7,358 bases of DNA from an uncultured Oscillospiraceae bacterium (GTDB taxonomy: Bacteria > Bacillota_A > Clostridia > Oscillospirales > Oscillospiraceae), in the NCBI GenBank assembly GCA_944387745.1, contig CALXGD010000158.1, positions 1 through 7,358 on the forward strand, given 5' to 3'. Shown piece after piece: positions 1 to 6,190 of this stretch. How positions within the stretch are numbered: the stretch's first letter is position 1; each line of letters opens with the position of its first letter. Under the pieces are notes generated by a model, which saw nothing but the letters and a program-made list of their open reading frames with translations, searched no databases and was not told the DNA's origin. Position numbers and translations under genes: made by a program.

Positions 1-23
1 GTGTGGTTGTCAAGGGGGAACTT

Positions 24-275
24 ATGTTTCAAAAAGAAGAATACGGCCTGCGTCTGAAAATGCTCCGCAGAGAGGCGAAGGAGACACAGGCGGACTTGGC
101 GGCCCTGCTGGGGGTCAAACCCAATCAAATTGTGGAAATGGAGAACGGACGCAAGACCACCACGTTTGAGAAGCTCTCTGTGATTTGCCAGCACTACAAC
201 GTCTCAGCGGACTACCTCCTGGGTCTCATCGACGAGCCCAGGGCTCTGATACCACCGAAGAAAGAAGGAACCTGA
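24..275 (+). CDS. XRE-family helix-turn-helix transcriptional regulator (83 aa)
   Basis: Small DNA-binding protein, probably a cytoplasmic repressor or regulator. Almost the whole chain is one HTH_3/Cro-CI domain (about residues 6-62). It shows the helix pair around TQADLAALLGV, the recognition stretch NQIVEMENGRKTTTFEKL, and the closing motif VSADYLLGL that is typical of Firmicute XRE proteins. There is no effector-binding or oligomerisation domain beyond a short charged tail. I chose the ATG at 24 because AAGGGGG (12-18) lies 5 nt before it; an in-frame GTG at 3 would add 7 residues and has no visible ribosome binding site. The stop is followed after one base by the plsX ATG, so the two genes are almost certainly co-transcribed. 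Codons are less GC-rich than in plsX. The target is unknown; control of the downstream lipid genes, or of itself, is an inference from position. Confidence 0.88.
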   Translation: MFQKEEYGLRLKMLRREAKETQADLAALLGVKPNQIVEMENGRKTTTFEKLSVICQHYNVSADYLLGLIDEPRALIPPKKEGT

Positions 276-276
276 T

Positions 277-1323
277 ATGAAAATCATCGTGGACGCCATG
301 GGCGGGGACAATGCCCCGCTGGCGCCGGTCATGGGGGCCCTCCAGGCCAACAAGGAGTACGGGGTGGACGTCACCCTGGTGGGCCGAGGGGAGGACATCC
401 TGAAGGTTTTGCAGGACAACGGGGTGAAGGACCTGCCTGCTGGGGTGGAGATCGCCAACGCCTCGGAGGTCATTGAGATCTGCGACGACCCCTCCACCGC
501 CTTCCGGGACAAGCCGGACGCCTCTATGACTGTGGGGCTGAGACTGCTAAAGGAGGGGGCGGGGGACGCCTTTGTGTCCGCCGGCTCCACCGGGGCCCTG
601 CTGGGCTCGGCCACCATGCTGGTCAAGCGCGTCCGGGGCATCCGCCGGGCGGCCCTGGCCCCGGTGATCCCCACTGGGAACGGAGGGGCGGTCCTCATTG
701 ACGCGGGGGCCACCGACACCTGCTCCCCGGAGTATCTGGTCCAGTTCGCCTACATGGGCTCCTACTACGCCGAGCGGATGCTGGGCCGAAAAAATCCCAA
801 GGTGGGGCTGCTGAACATCGGGGCGGAGCCGTCCAAGGGCACCGACCTGCAGCAGACGGTGTACAGCCTTCTCCAGAAGGCGGGGGAGGAGGGCCGGATC
901 AATTTTGCCGGCAACGTGGAGGCCCGGGAGGCCGTGGAGGGCGCGGTGGACGTGATCGTGGCCGACGGCTATTCCGGCAACATCCTCCTGAAAACCATGG
1001 AGGGCACCGGCCTGTTTTTGGCCCGAGAGCTGAAAAAGATGTTCCTGAAAAACCTGGGCACCAAGCTTGCCGCCCTGCTGGTGGCCGACGGGATCAAGGG
1101 GATCAAAAAGCTTATGAGCGCCAGTGAGGTGGGGGGCACCGCCCTGCTGGGCATCTCCAAGCCGGTCATCAAGGCCCACGGGTCCTCTGACGCCTACGCC
1201 ATCCAGAATGCCGTGCGCCAGGCCAGCCAGGCGGCCTCCTCCGGTATGATCGAGAGCATCGCGGAACATATCGACCTGATGCGCCTGGAGCCGATCAAGC
1301 TGGAGAACGGCAAACGGGTCTAA
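277..1323 (+). CDS. plsX: Phosphate acyltransferase PlsX (acyl-ACP:phosphate acyltransferase)
   Basis: PlsX converts acyl-ACP and phosphate to acyl-phosphate, which PlsY uses to acylate glycerol-3-phosphate. It is a peripheral membrane enzyme at the start of phospholipid synthesis. At 348 aa it has the usual family length. Visible motifs are DAMGGDNAP at residues 6-14, SAGSTGA at 101-107 (many homologues have SAGNTGA), LLNIGAEPSKGTD at 178-190, DGYSGNILLKTMEG at 230-243, GGTALLGI at 286-293 and HGSSDA at 301-306. The ATG at 277 has a purine-rich AGAAGGAA sequence (263-270) about 6 nt upstream, inside the end of the XRE gene. The product works on acyl groups carried by the ACP encoded next. 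No terminator hairpin is visible after the stop, so read-through into acpP is possible in addition to the acpP promoter. Confidence 0.97.
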   Translation: MKIIVDAMGGDNAPLAPVMGALQANKEYGVDVTLVGRGEDILKVLQDNGVKDLPAGVEIANASEVIEICDDPSTAFRDKPDASMTVGLRLLKEGAGDAFVSAGSTGALLGSATMLVKRVRGIRRAALAPVIPTGNGGAVLIDAGATDTCSPEYLVQFAYMGSYYAERMLGRKNPKVGLLNIGAEPSKGTDLQQTVYSLLQKAGEEGRINFAGNVEAREAVEGAVDVIVADGYSGNILLKTMEGTGLFLARELKKMFLKNLGTKLAALLVADGIKGIKKLMSASEVGGTALLGISKPVIKAHGSSDAYAIQNAVRQASQAASSGMIESIAEHIDLMRLEPIKLENGKRV

Positions 1324-1346
1324 CTGGAGAAAATCCCATTTGGCTA

Positions 1347-1375
1347 TTGACAGGCAGGGAGATTCTGCATATAGT
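1347..1375 (+). promoter_or_regulatory. Sigma-A-type promoter for acpP
   Basis: A perfect -35 box TTGACA (1347-1352) is followed after exactly 17 bp by TATAGT (1370-1375), one base off the -10 consensus. It starts 23 bases after the plsX stop. The expected transcription start is near 1382, giving an acpP leader of about 125 nt. This should be a strong constitutive promoter that lets acpP be made in excess of plsX, which fits the high abundance of ACP. A weak GCAG/CTGC dyad (1354-1357 and 1365-1368) lies in the spacer and might be an operator, but it is short. Confidence 0.82.
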
Positions 1376-1506
1376 AAGAACGTGCCTAGATCCTTTTCTG
1401 CGCCCCCCTTCCAGGGGTGTGGGAAACATCTGGGAAAGGTTTCCCTGCAGAAGTAGGATAAAAAAGAAAACGTGCCAGGTGTGCACAGCTAAAGGAGAAG
1501 GCAGCT
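1376..1506 (+). other. acpP 5' leader with small direct and inverted repeats
   Basis: This non-coding stretch between the acpP promoter and its ATG contains several small repeats. AACGTGCC occurs twice, at 1379-1386 and 1469-1476, exactly 90 bp apart. There is an inverted repeat GGGAAA (1432-1437)/TTTCCC (1440-1445), with a second GGGAAA at 1421-1426 that could pair with the same TTTCCC across a 13-nt loop. An 8-bp palindrome TGTGCACA (1480-1487) lies just before the ribosome binding site AAAGGAG (1491-1497). No U-tract follows any of these hairpins, so I see no terminator, and I recognise no known riboswitch or FapR-type operator. Function is unknown; each repeat is short enough to be chance. 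Confidence 0.4.
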
Positions 1507-1740
1507 ATGATTTTTGAAAAGGTATGCGCGCTGATTGCGGAGCAGTTCAATGTGGACGCAGATTCCATCACCATGGACACCTCATTTGAGGATGATCTGA
1601 ACGCGGACTCCGTGGATTTGGTGGACCTTTCTATGGCCCTGGAGGAGGAGTTCGAGATCGACGAGCTGACCGAGGCGGATACCGCCTCTATCAAGACGGT
1701 GGGGGACCTTGTCCGCTTCCTACAGAGCAGAATCGACTGA
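1507..1740 (+). CDS. acpP: Acyl carrier protein
   Basis: ACP carries growing fatty acyl chains on a 4'-phosphopantetheine arm during type II fatty acid synthesis and supplies acyl groups to PlsX. The 77-aa length is typical. The phosphopantetheine attachment site is Ser35 in LNADSVDLVDL; the common DSL is DSV here, a frequent clostridial variant. The protein is strongly acidic (for example ALEEEFEIDE), as expected. AAAGGAG (1491-1497) stands 9 nt before the ATG. The gene has its own promoter upstream and a terminator-like hairpin after it (1770-1798), so it is probably also made as a short single-gene transcript. Codons are visibly less GC-rich than in plsX. Fatty acid synthesis genes such as fabD or fabF are not next to it here. 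Confidence 0.96.
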   Translation: MIFEKVCALIAEQFNVDADSITMDTSFEDDLNADSVDLVDLSMALEEEFEIDELTEADTASIKTVGDLVRFLQSRID

Positions 1741-1769
1741 GAAAGAGACGCAAATTTCGGACATAGATT

Positions 1770-1800
1770 GTAAAGCTCCGCCCCTGGCGGAGTTTTGCTT
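1770..1800 (+). terminator. Intrinsic terminator or attenuator hairpin between acpP and rnc
   Basis: The core stem is CTCCGCC (1776-1782)/GGCGGAG (1786-1792) with a CCT triloop. It extends outward through a G-U pair, three A-U pairs, a U-G pair and a G-C pair to 1770/1798, giving 13 bp in total. The T-run TTTT (1793-1796) forms the 3' side of the lower stem and is followed by GCTT, so termination is probably incomplete. No promoter is visible between this hairpin and rnc, so rnc likely depends on read-through. The rnc ribosome binding site begins about 20 nt downstream. Confidence 0.7.
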
Positions 1801-1835
1801 GCCCAATTTGCCCCAACAAGAGGGAGTGTACCAAC

Positions 1836-2507
1836 ATGACGACGTTAGAAGAAAAGCTGGGGTATGTCTTTCAGGATCCAGCTCTGCTGGAAAATGCCCT
1901 GACCCACAGCTCCTGTGCCAATGAGAGCCGGGGGAAGCTCCAGAGCAACGAGCGTCTGGAGTTCTTGGGGGATTCCATTCTGGGCATGGTGGTGGCCGAC
2001 CACCTGTACCGAAACCACCCCGACCTGCCGGAGGGGGAGCTGACCCGCACCCGGGCGGCCCTGGTGTGCGAGGAGAGCCTGGTGGAGGTGGCCGCAGCCC
2101 TACACCTGGGGGACTACCTCCGCCTGGGCAAGGGGGAGGAGGCCGGCGGAGGCCGGCACCGGCCCTCCATCCAGGCCGACGCGGTGGAGGCGGTGCTGGC
2201 GGCGGTCTACCTGGACGGCGGCATCGGCTCTGTGCGGAAGATCATTAAGCGGTATATTCTCTGTCGGGAGGTGGAGGGGCTCCACAGCTCCCGGGACTAC
2301 AAGACCGCCCTTCAGGAGCTGGTTCAGCGGGAGGGCGGCCAGGTACTCAAGTACCGTCTCACCGGGGAGGAGGGCCCCGACCACAATAAGCGCTTTTTCG
2401 TGGAGGTGGACCTGAACGGTGTCTCCGGGGGAAAGGGCAAGGGACACAGCAAAAAAGACGCCGAGCAGATGGCAGCCAAGGCCGCCATTGTGAAGCTGGG
2501 CGGCTGA
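1836..2507 (+). CDS. rnc: Ribonuclease III
   Basis: This cytoplasmic double-stranded-RNA endonuclease processes rRNA precursors and structured mRNAs. At 223 aa it has the standard two-domain layout. The catalytic domain covers about residues 3-148 and includes the signature NERLEFLGDSILG (38-50), with metal-binding Glu39, Glu42 and Asp46, and QADAVEAVLAAVYLDGG (113-129), with Asp115 and the catalytic Glu118. The dsRNA-binding domain (about 154-222) begins DYKTALQELVQ and ends with the KKDAEQMAAKAAI helix. The ATG at 1836 is preceded by AGGGAG (1821-1826) at 9 nt spacing. The gene follows plsX and acpP as in many Firmicutes, but smc and ftsY, which often follow rnc, are absent downstream. The leader hairpin at 1770-1798 could be a terminator or a substrate for self-regulation; the second idea is speculative. 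Confidence 0.97.
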   Translation: MTTLEEKLGYVFQDPALLENALTHSSCANESRGKLQSNERLEFLGDSILGMVVADHLYRNHPDLPEGELTRTRAALVCEESLVEVAAALHLGDYLRLGKGEEAGGGRHRPSIQADAVEAVLAAVYLDGGIGSVRKIIKRYILCREVEGLHSSRDYKTALQELVQREGGQVLKYRLTGEEGPDHNKRFFVEVDLNGVSGGKGKGHSKKDAEQMAAKAAIVKLGG

Positions 2508-2668
2508 AGGCCGTTTAGCGGCGGCCGCAAGGGAGCGCGAGCCGCGCCTGGGGCGCGGAGAATAAAAAATTTGCGGATTGCCGCAACCAGTCCCCCGATT
2601 TTTCGTCTATAGAGGCAGAGGGGCCCTCTGGGGTCCTGCCGAAGAGATAGAAAGAGAGGGGAGCTGCG
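2508..2668 (+). other. GC-rich spacer with three inverted repeats before the DUF4349 gene
   Basis: I see no gene here. Three small inverted repeats are visible. The first is CCGCGCC (2542-2548)/GGCGCGG (2552-2558) with a TGG loop. The second is TTGCGG (2571-2576)/CCGCAA (2581-2586) with a 4-nt loop. The third is CAGAGGG (2616-2622)/CCCTCTG (2624-2630) around one base. A GCGGCCGC palindrome also occurs at 2521-2528. None is followed by a T-run on the + strand; the first is followed by an A-rich stretch, so none is a normal terminator. A TATAGA (2608-2613) could be a -10 box for the next gene, but I find no good -35 partner, so the promoter assignment is weak. Confidence 0.45.
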
Positions 2669-3580
2669 ATGAAACGAATCCGAATCTTGTTGGTGGTCCT
2701 GTGTCTGCTGGCGGCGCTGGCCGCCTGTGGGGGAGGGAGCGCGGCCGGAGAAACCGCTGTGTCCGAGGCGGCTTCCGATGGAAACCTCCAGTTTTCCACC
2801 CAGGAGTCCCAGAGCCAAGGCGAGGCCCCCGGGGCGCCGGCGGTGACGGAGAACTTTGCCGCCCAGCCCAGCAGGAACGCCAAGCTCATCCGCCGGGCGG
2901 AGCTTCAGGTGCAGACGGAGGCCTTTGATTCCGCGGTCTCAGCCCTGGAGTCCCTGGTGGAGGAGCAGGGGGGCTATTTCCAGTCCGCCCGGGTGGAGGG
3001 CGGGAGCCTTCGGAACCAGAACGCGGAGCGATACGGGGAGTATGTGATCCGCCTGCCGGAGGAGCGCTTCTCCGCCTTCCTGGACCAGTCCGGGACCCTG
3101 GGGTATGTGGTTCGCCGCTTCGAGGACAGTGAAAATGTGAGCCAGGCCTACGCCGACACCCAGACTCGCCTGGAAACCCAGCGCACCAAGCAGGCGCGGC
3201 TGCTGGCTCTGCTAGAGCAGGCGGACACCATGGAGGCCATTCTGGAGCTGGAGAACGCCCTGAGCGACACGGAGTATGAGATCCAGAGCCTGACCGTGGA
3301 TCTGGAGCACTACGACGACCTGATTGATTACGCCACAATCACCCTGACCCTGGAGGAGGTTCTCCGCCTGGACCAGTCCCCCGGCGAGACGGCAGGGCTG
3401 GGGGCGCGGCTGGCCGCCGGAGCTGCGGCCAGCTTCCGGGGCCTGGTGCAGGGGGGACAGGAGCTGCTGGGGTGGCTGTCCTACCACCTGGTCCTAGTGG
3501 CCGTTCTCCTGGCGGTGGCAGTGGGAGCTTGGTATGGATACCGCCTGCGCAAGCGCCGGAAGGACAAACCGAATCCATGA
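2669..3580 (+). CDS. DUF4349 domain-containing membrane lipoprotein
   Basis: Cell-surface protein of unknown function, 303 aa. The N-terminus is a lipoprotein signal peptide: basic MKR, a hydrophobic stretch (5-19), then lipobox LAAC with the lipid-accepting Cys20. A Gly/Ser/Ala/Glu-rich linker follows to about residue 68. Residues 70-232 match the DUF4349 pattern: AELQVQTEAFDSAVSALESLVEEQGGYF, then YVIRLPEERFSAFLD, then DTQTRLETQRTKQARLLALL and ATITLTLEE. Part of this (about 155-217) looks like a coiled-coil helical pair. A transmembrane helix (about 267-290) is followed by the basic tail RLRKRRK, which places the C-terminus in the cytoplasm. GAGGGGAG (2656-2663) sits 5 nt before the ATG. 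It is bounded by a strong terminator and stands alone between rnc and the cob operon. The family is sometimes described as anti-sigma-like or envelope-stress linked, but nothing here proves a function. Confidence 0.88.
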   Translation: MKRIRILLVVLCLLAALAACGGGSAAGETAVSEAASDGNLQFSTQESQSQGEAPGAPAVTENFAAQPSRNAKLIRRAELQVQTEAFDSAVSALESLVEEQGGYFQSARVEGGSLRNQNAERYGEYVIRLPEERFSAFLDQSGTLGYVVRRFEDSENVSQAYADTQTRLETQRTKQARLLALLEQADTMEAILELENALSDTEYEIQSLTVDLEHYDDLIDYATITLTLEEVLRLDQSPGETAGLGARLAAGAAASFRGLVQGGQELLGWLSYHLVLVAVLLAVAVGAWYGYRLRKRRKDKPNP

Positions 3581-3591
3581 GACATTTCCCC

Positions 3592-3623
3592 ACCGGGCCG
3601 GCATCAGCCGGTCCGGTTTTTTT
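3592..3623 (+). terminator. Strong intrinsic terminator after the DUF4349 gene
   Basis: An 11-bp stem (3592-3602 with 3607-3617) has one G-U pair in its middle and an ATCA loop. The T-run is 3617-3623, its first T forming the last stem pair. It begins 11 bases after the stop codon and separates this gene from the cob promoter. Confidence 0.93.
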
Positions 3624-3641
3624 GTCCCCGGGAATCGGGCG

Positions 3642-3670
3642 TTGCTTTTTCCCTATAGTTCCGGTATAAT
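3642..3670 (+). promoter_or_regulatory. Sigma-A-type promoter of the cob operon
   Basis: TTGCTT (3642-3647) and a perfect TATAAT (3665-3670) are separated by 17 bp. The expected transcription start is near 3677, only about 30 nt before the cbiA ATG at 3708. The preceding terminator ends at 3623, so this is the natural start of the cobalamin operon. The whole space between terminator and start codon is 84 nt, too small for a cobalamin riboswitch of about 200 nt, and I see no B12-box-like element. Confidence 0.83.
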
Positions 3671-3707
3671 AAACCACATGGAATTTTGTTTGCGGGGAGG
3701 GGAGAAC

Positions 3708-5081
3708 ATGCCGGGAACTATCCCCCGCCTGATGCTGGCCGCTCCGGCCAGCGGAAGCGGCAAGACCACCGTGACCTGCGCCCTGCTCCGGGCGGTCCAG
3801 CGGCGGGGCGGTTCTCCCTGCGCCTTCAAATGCGGGCCGGACTACATTGACCCCATGTTCCACCGGGCGGTGCTGGGCCTCCCCAGCCGGAATCTGGACC
3901 TGTTTTTCTGTGGGGCAGAGGGGGCGCGGACCCGCCTTCGCGCCGCCGCCCAGGGCTGCGGTTTGGCGGTTTTGGAGGGGGTTATGGGCTATTACGACGG
4001 GGTGGGGATGACCGACCGGGCCAGCAGCTGGAGCCTGGCCGCCGCCACGGACACCCCCGTCCTCCTGGTGGTCCGCCCCCGGGGGACTGCCCTCACCCTG
4101 GCCGCCCAGCTCCGTGGCCTGCGGGACTTCCGCACGCCCAGCCGGCTCGCCGGTGTGCTGCTCAACCAGACTTCGGAAAAACTGGCCCAAAAGCTGGCCC
4201 CGGCGCTGGAGGGGGAGACCGGCCTTCCGGTGCTCGGGTATCTGCCCGATCTGCCGGAGTGCGCCCTGCCCAGCCGCCACCTGGGCCTGTTTACCCCCGG
4301 AGAAATTCAAGACCTGCAAAAGAAGCTGGACCGGCTGGCGGACCGGCTGGAGGAGATGGCGGACCTGGACCGTATCCTGGCCCTGGCCCGCTCCGCCCCG
4401 CCCCTGGCGGGGGACCTCCTGCCCCCTGTGCGAGAGGACCCGGAGGGACCTCTCATCGCCGTGGCGCGGGACGGGGCCTTCTGCTTCTACTACGAGGACA
4501 ACCTGGACGAGCTGCGCCGGGCGGGGGCGCGGCTGGCATTCTTCTCCCCCGTAGAGGACCGGGCGCTTCCGGAGGAAACCTGCGGCCTGTACCTGGGGGG
4601 AGGGTATCCGGAGCTGTACGCCCGGACGCTGAGCGAAAACGCCCCCATGCGGACGGCGGTACAGGGGGCTTTTGCCCGAGACATGCCCATATTGGCGGAG
4701 TGCGGCGGCTTCCTCTATCTGCAAAAGACCCTGGAGGACCCGGAGGGAACCGCCTGGCCCATGGCCGGCGTGCTGGAGGGAATGGGCGTGAAAACCGCCC
4801 GGCTTCAGCGGTTCGGCTACATCACCCTTACGGCTCAGGAAAATTCTCCCTATCTGAAACAGGGGGAGACTGTGGCCGCCCACGAGTTCCACCGGTGGGA
4901 CTGCACCCAAAACGGCGGCCTCTGCCGGGCGGAGCGGCCCTCCGGCGGTGAGCGCTGGGCGTGTATGGTGGGGCGGGGGAACCTGCTGGCCGGATTTCCC
5001 CACCTGTATTTCCCCTCCAATTCCGGCTTTGCGGCCCGGTTTGTTGCCGCCTGTAAATTGTATCGAGGGAGAGCTGCCTGA
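3708..5081 (+). CDS. cbiA: Cobyrinate a,c-diamide synthase (CbiA/CobB)
   Basis: This enzyme amidates the a and c side chains of cobyrinic acid (or its hydrogeno form) using ATP and glutamine. The 457-aa length fits the family. The N-terminal ATP-binding domain has the P-loop ASGSGKTT (14-21), KCGPDYIDPMFH (41-52) and LEGVMGYYDG (89-98). The C-terminal class I glutamine amidotransferase domain (about 248-445) has GGGYPELYA (297-305), the nucleophile Cys332 in AECGGFLYL, and His432 in GFPHLYF. I chose the ATG at 3708 because GGGGAGG (3694-3700) lies 7 nt before it. An in-frame ATG at 3678 falls at the predicted transcription start, and longer in-frame extensions cross the terminator, so both are unlikely. 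It is the first gene of the operon and its stop overlaps the cobT start by one base. The symbol cobB is also used for this enzyme. Confidence 0.95.
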   Translation: MPGTIPRLMLAAPASGSGKTTVTCALLRAVQRRGGSPCAFKCGPDYIDPMFHRAVLGLPSRNLDLFFCGAEGARTRLRAAAQGCGLAVLEGVMGYYDGVGMTDRASSWSLAAATDTPVLLVVRPRGTALTLAAQLRGLRDFRTPSRLAGVLLNQTSEKLAQKLAPALEGETGLPVLGYLPDLPECALPSRHLGLFTPGEIQDLQKKLDRLADRLEEMADLDRILALARSAPPLAGDLLPPVREDPEGPLIAVARDGAFCFYYEDNLDELRRAGARLAFFSPVEDRALPEETCGLYLGGGYPELYARTLSENAPMRTAVQGAFARDMPILAECGGFLYLQKTLEDPEGTAWPMAGVLEGMGVKTARLQRFGYITLTAQENSPYLKQGETVAAHEFHRWDCTQNGGLCRAERPSGGERWACMVGRGNLLAGFPHLYFPSNSGFAARFVAACKLYRGRAA

Positions 5082-6190
5082 TGACTTGGACTGGATTGTA
5101 CAACCGCATGGCGGCCATCTCCCCGGCGGACCGGGGGGCGATGGAGGCGGCCCGGCGGCGGTGGGACTCCATCGCCAAGCCCCTCCACGGCCTGGGAAAG
5201 CTGGAGGACCTGCTGGTCCGGGCTGCGGGGGCCGCTGGGACTTCGGAGCTGGATTTTTCCCGGAAGGCTGTGGCGGTATTCTGCGCCGACAACGGGGTGG
5301 TGGCCGAGGGCGTCACTCAGACGGGGCAGGAGGTGACGCTCTCCGTGGTCCAGGCGATGGGGGCGGGGCGGTCCTCCGTGTGCCGCATGGCCCGCGCCGC
5401 CGGGGTGGAGGTCTTTCCTGTGGATGTGGGAATGGTCCGGCACCCGCCGGTGCCCGGCCTCCTGTCCCGTGTTGTGATGGCCGGAGGGACCTGGAACATG
5501 GTCCAGGGGCCGGCCATGTCCCCCTCCGCCGCCGTGGACGCGGTTGTGACCGGCTTCCGGCTGGCGGAGGAGCTGGTGGAACAGGGGTTCCGGCTGCTGG
5601 CCGCCGGGGAGATGGGCATCGGCAATACTACCACCACGGCGGCGGTGGCCTGCGCCCTGCTGGACCTGCCCCCGGAGGAGGCGGTGGGCCGGGGGGCCGG
5701 CCTGTCCGACGCGGGGCTGGCGCGCAAGCGCCGGGCGGTGGAGCGCGCCCTGGAGGTCAACCGGCCCGACCCCAAAGATCCCATGGACATTCTCTGTAAA
5801 GTTGGAGGGCTTGACATTGCGGCTATGACCGGATTTTATTTGGGCTGCGCCGCGGAAAACCGCCCAGTGATTCTGGACGGGGCCATTTCCGCCGCCGCCG
5901 GGCTGCTGGCGGTGCGGCTGTGCCCCAACGCCGGAAAGGCTCTGCTGCCCAGCCACCGGCCCTCGGAGCCCTGTGGGCAGAGGCTGCTGGAGGCCCTGGA
6001 GCTGGAACCACTTTTGGACGGGGGGTTCCATCTGGGGGAGGGCACGGGGGCGGTAGCCCTCATGCCCCTGCTGGATATGGCTCTGGCGGTGTACCGGGAT
6101 ATGACCACCTTTGGGGGGATGGGCATCGGGGCCTACCGCCCGGACGGGGAGACGGTCCCCGCCCGCCTGTCCCCGGAGCGTACCCCGTGA
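5081..6190 (+). CDS. cobT: Nicotinate-nucleotide-dimethylbenzimidazole phosphoribosyltransferase (CobT)
   Basis: CobT transfers phosphoribose from nicotinate mononucleotide to the lower-ligand base (dimethylbenzimidazole or another base), making the alpha-ribazole phosphate of the nucleotide loop. At 369 aa it is close to the usual length of about 350. Visible motifs are KPLHGLGKLEDL (33-44), CADNGVVAEGVTQ (68-80), GEMGIGNTTTTAA (176-188), GAGLSD (205-210), LDGAIS (265-270) and LGEGTGA (318-324). Glu320 in the last corresponds to the catalytic Glu317 of the Salmonella enzyme, and Glu177 to its Glu174. AGGGAG (5066-5071) lies 9 nt before the ATG. The ATG overlaps the cbiA stop by one base (TGATG), and the stop overlaps the cobU start by four, indicating translational coupling. 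The lower-ligand base used cannot be read from this sequence. Confidence 0.96.
   Translation: MTWTGLYNRMAAISPADRGAMEAARRRWDSIAKPLHGLGKLEDLLVRAAGAAGTSELDFSRKAVAVFCADNGVVAEGVTQTGQEVTLSVVQAMGAGRSSVCRMARAAGVEVFPVDVGMVRHPPVPGLLSRVVMAGGTWNMVQGPAMSPSAAVDAVVTGFRLAEELVEQGFRLLAAGEMGIGNTTTTAAVACALLDLPPEEAVGRGAGLSDAGLARKRRAVERALEVNRPDPKDPMDILCKVGGLDIAAMTGFYLGCAAENRPVILDGAISAAAGLLAVRLCPNAGKALLPSHRPSEPCGQRLLEALELEPLLDGGFHLGEGTGAVALMPLLDMALAVYRDMTTFGGMGIGAYRPDGETVPARLSPERTP

Noticed and set aside
3..23. GTG start adding 7 residues to the XRE gene
   Set aside because: A strong AAGGGGG site is placed correctly for the ATG at 24, and XRE proteins normally begin close to the helix-turn-helix.
1340..1500. Possible FapR operator upstream of acpP
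   Set aside because: I looked for the TTAGTACCT-N2-TACTAA type dyad and found no acceptable match.
2542..2558. Hairpin after rnc as an intrinsic terminator
   Set aside because: It is followed by an A-rich rather than T-rich tract on the + strand, and read from the - strand the T-rich stretch precedes the hairpin instead of following it.
3654..3659. TATAGT as an alternative -10 box for the cob operon
   Set aside because: At 17 bp upstream (3631-3636) there is no -35-like sequence, while TATAAT at 3665-3670 pairs with TTGCTT at the ideal distance.
3534..3707. In-frame upstream extension of cbiA by 58 codons
   Set aside because: It would start inside the DUF4349 gene and run through the terminator and the promoter; the ribosome binding site and family alignment support the ATG at 3708.
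3339..5003. 554-codon open frame on the - strand, opposite the DUF4349 end and cbiA
   Set aside because: It lies antisense to a gene with clear CbiA catalytic motifs, crosses a promoter and a terminator of the + strand, and has a Pro/Gly/Arg/Gln-rich composition typical of a GC-driven shadow frame.
4948..5799. 283-codon + strand frame overlapping the start of cobT
   Set aside because: Its translation is dominated by Gly, Pro and Arg runs, and it is out of frame with cobT, which has all family motifs.
4850..6031. 393-codon open frame on the - strand opposite cbiA and cobT
   Set aside because: Low-complexity His/Pro/Gly/Arg-rich translation with no recognisable domain, fully antisense to cobT with intact motifs.
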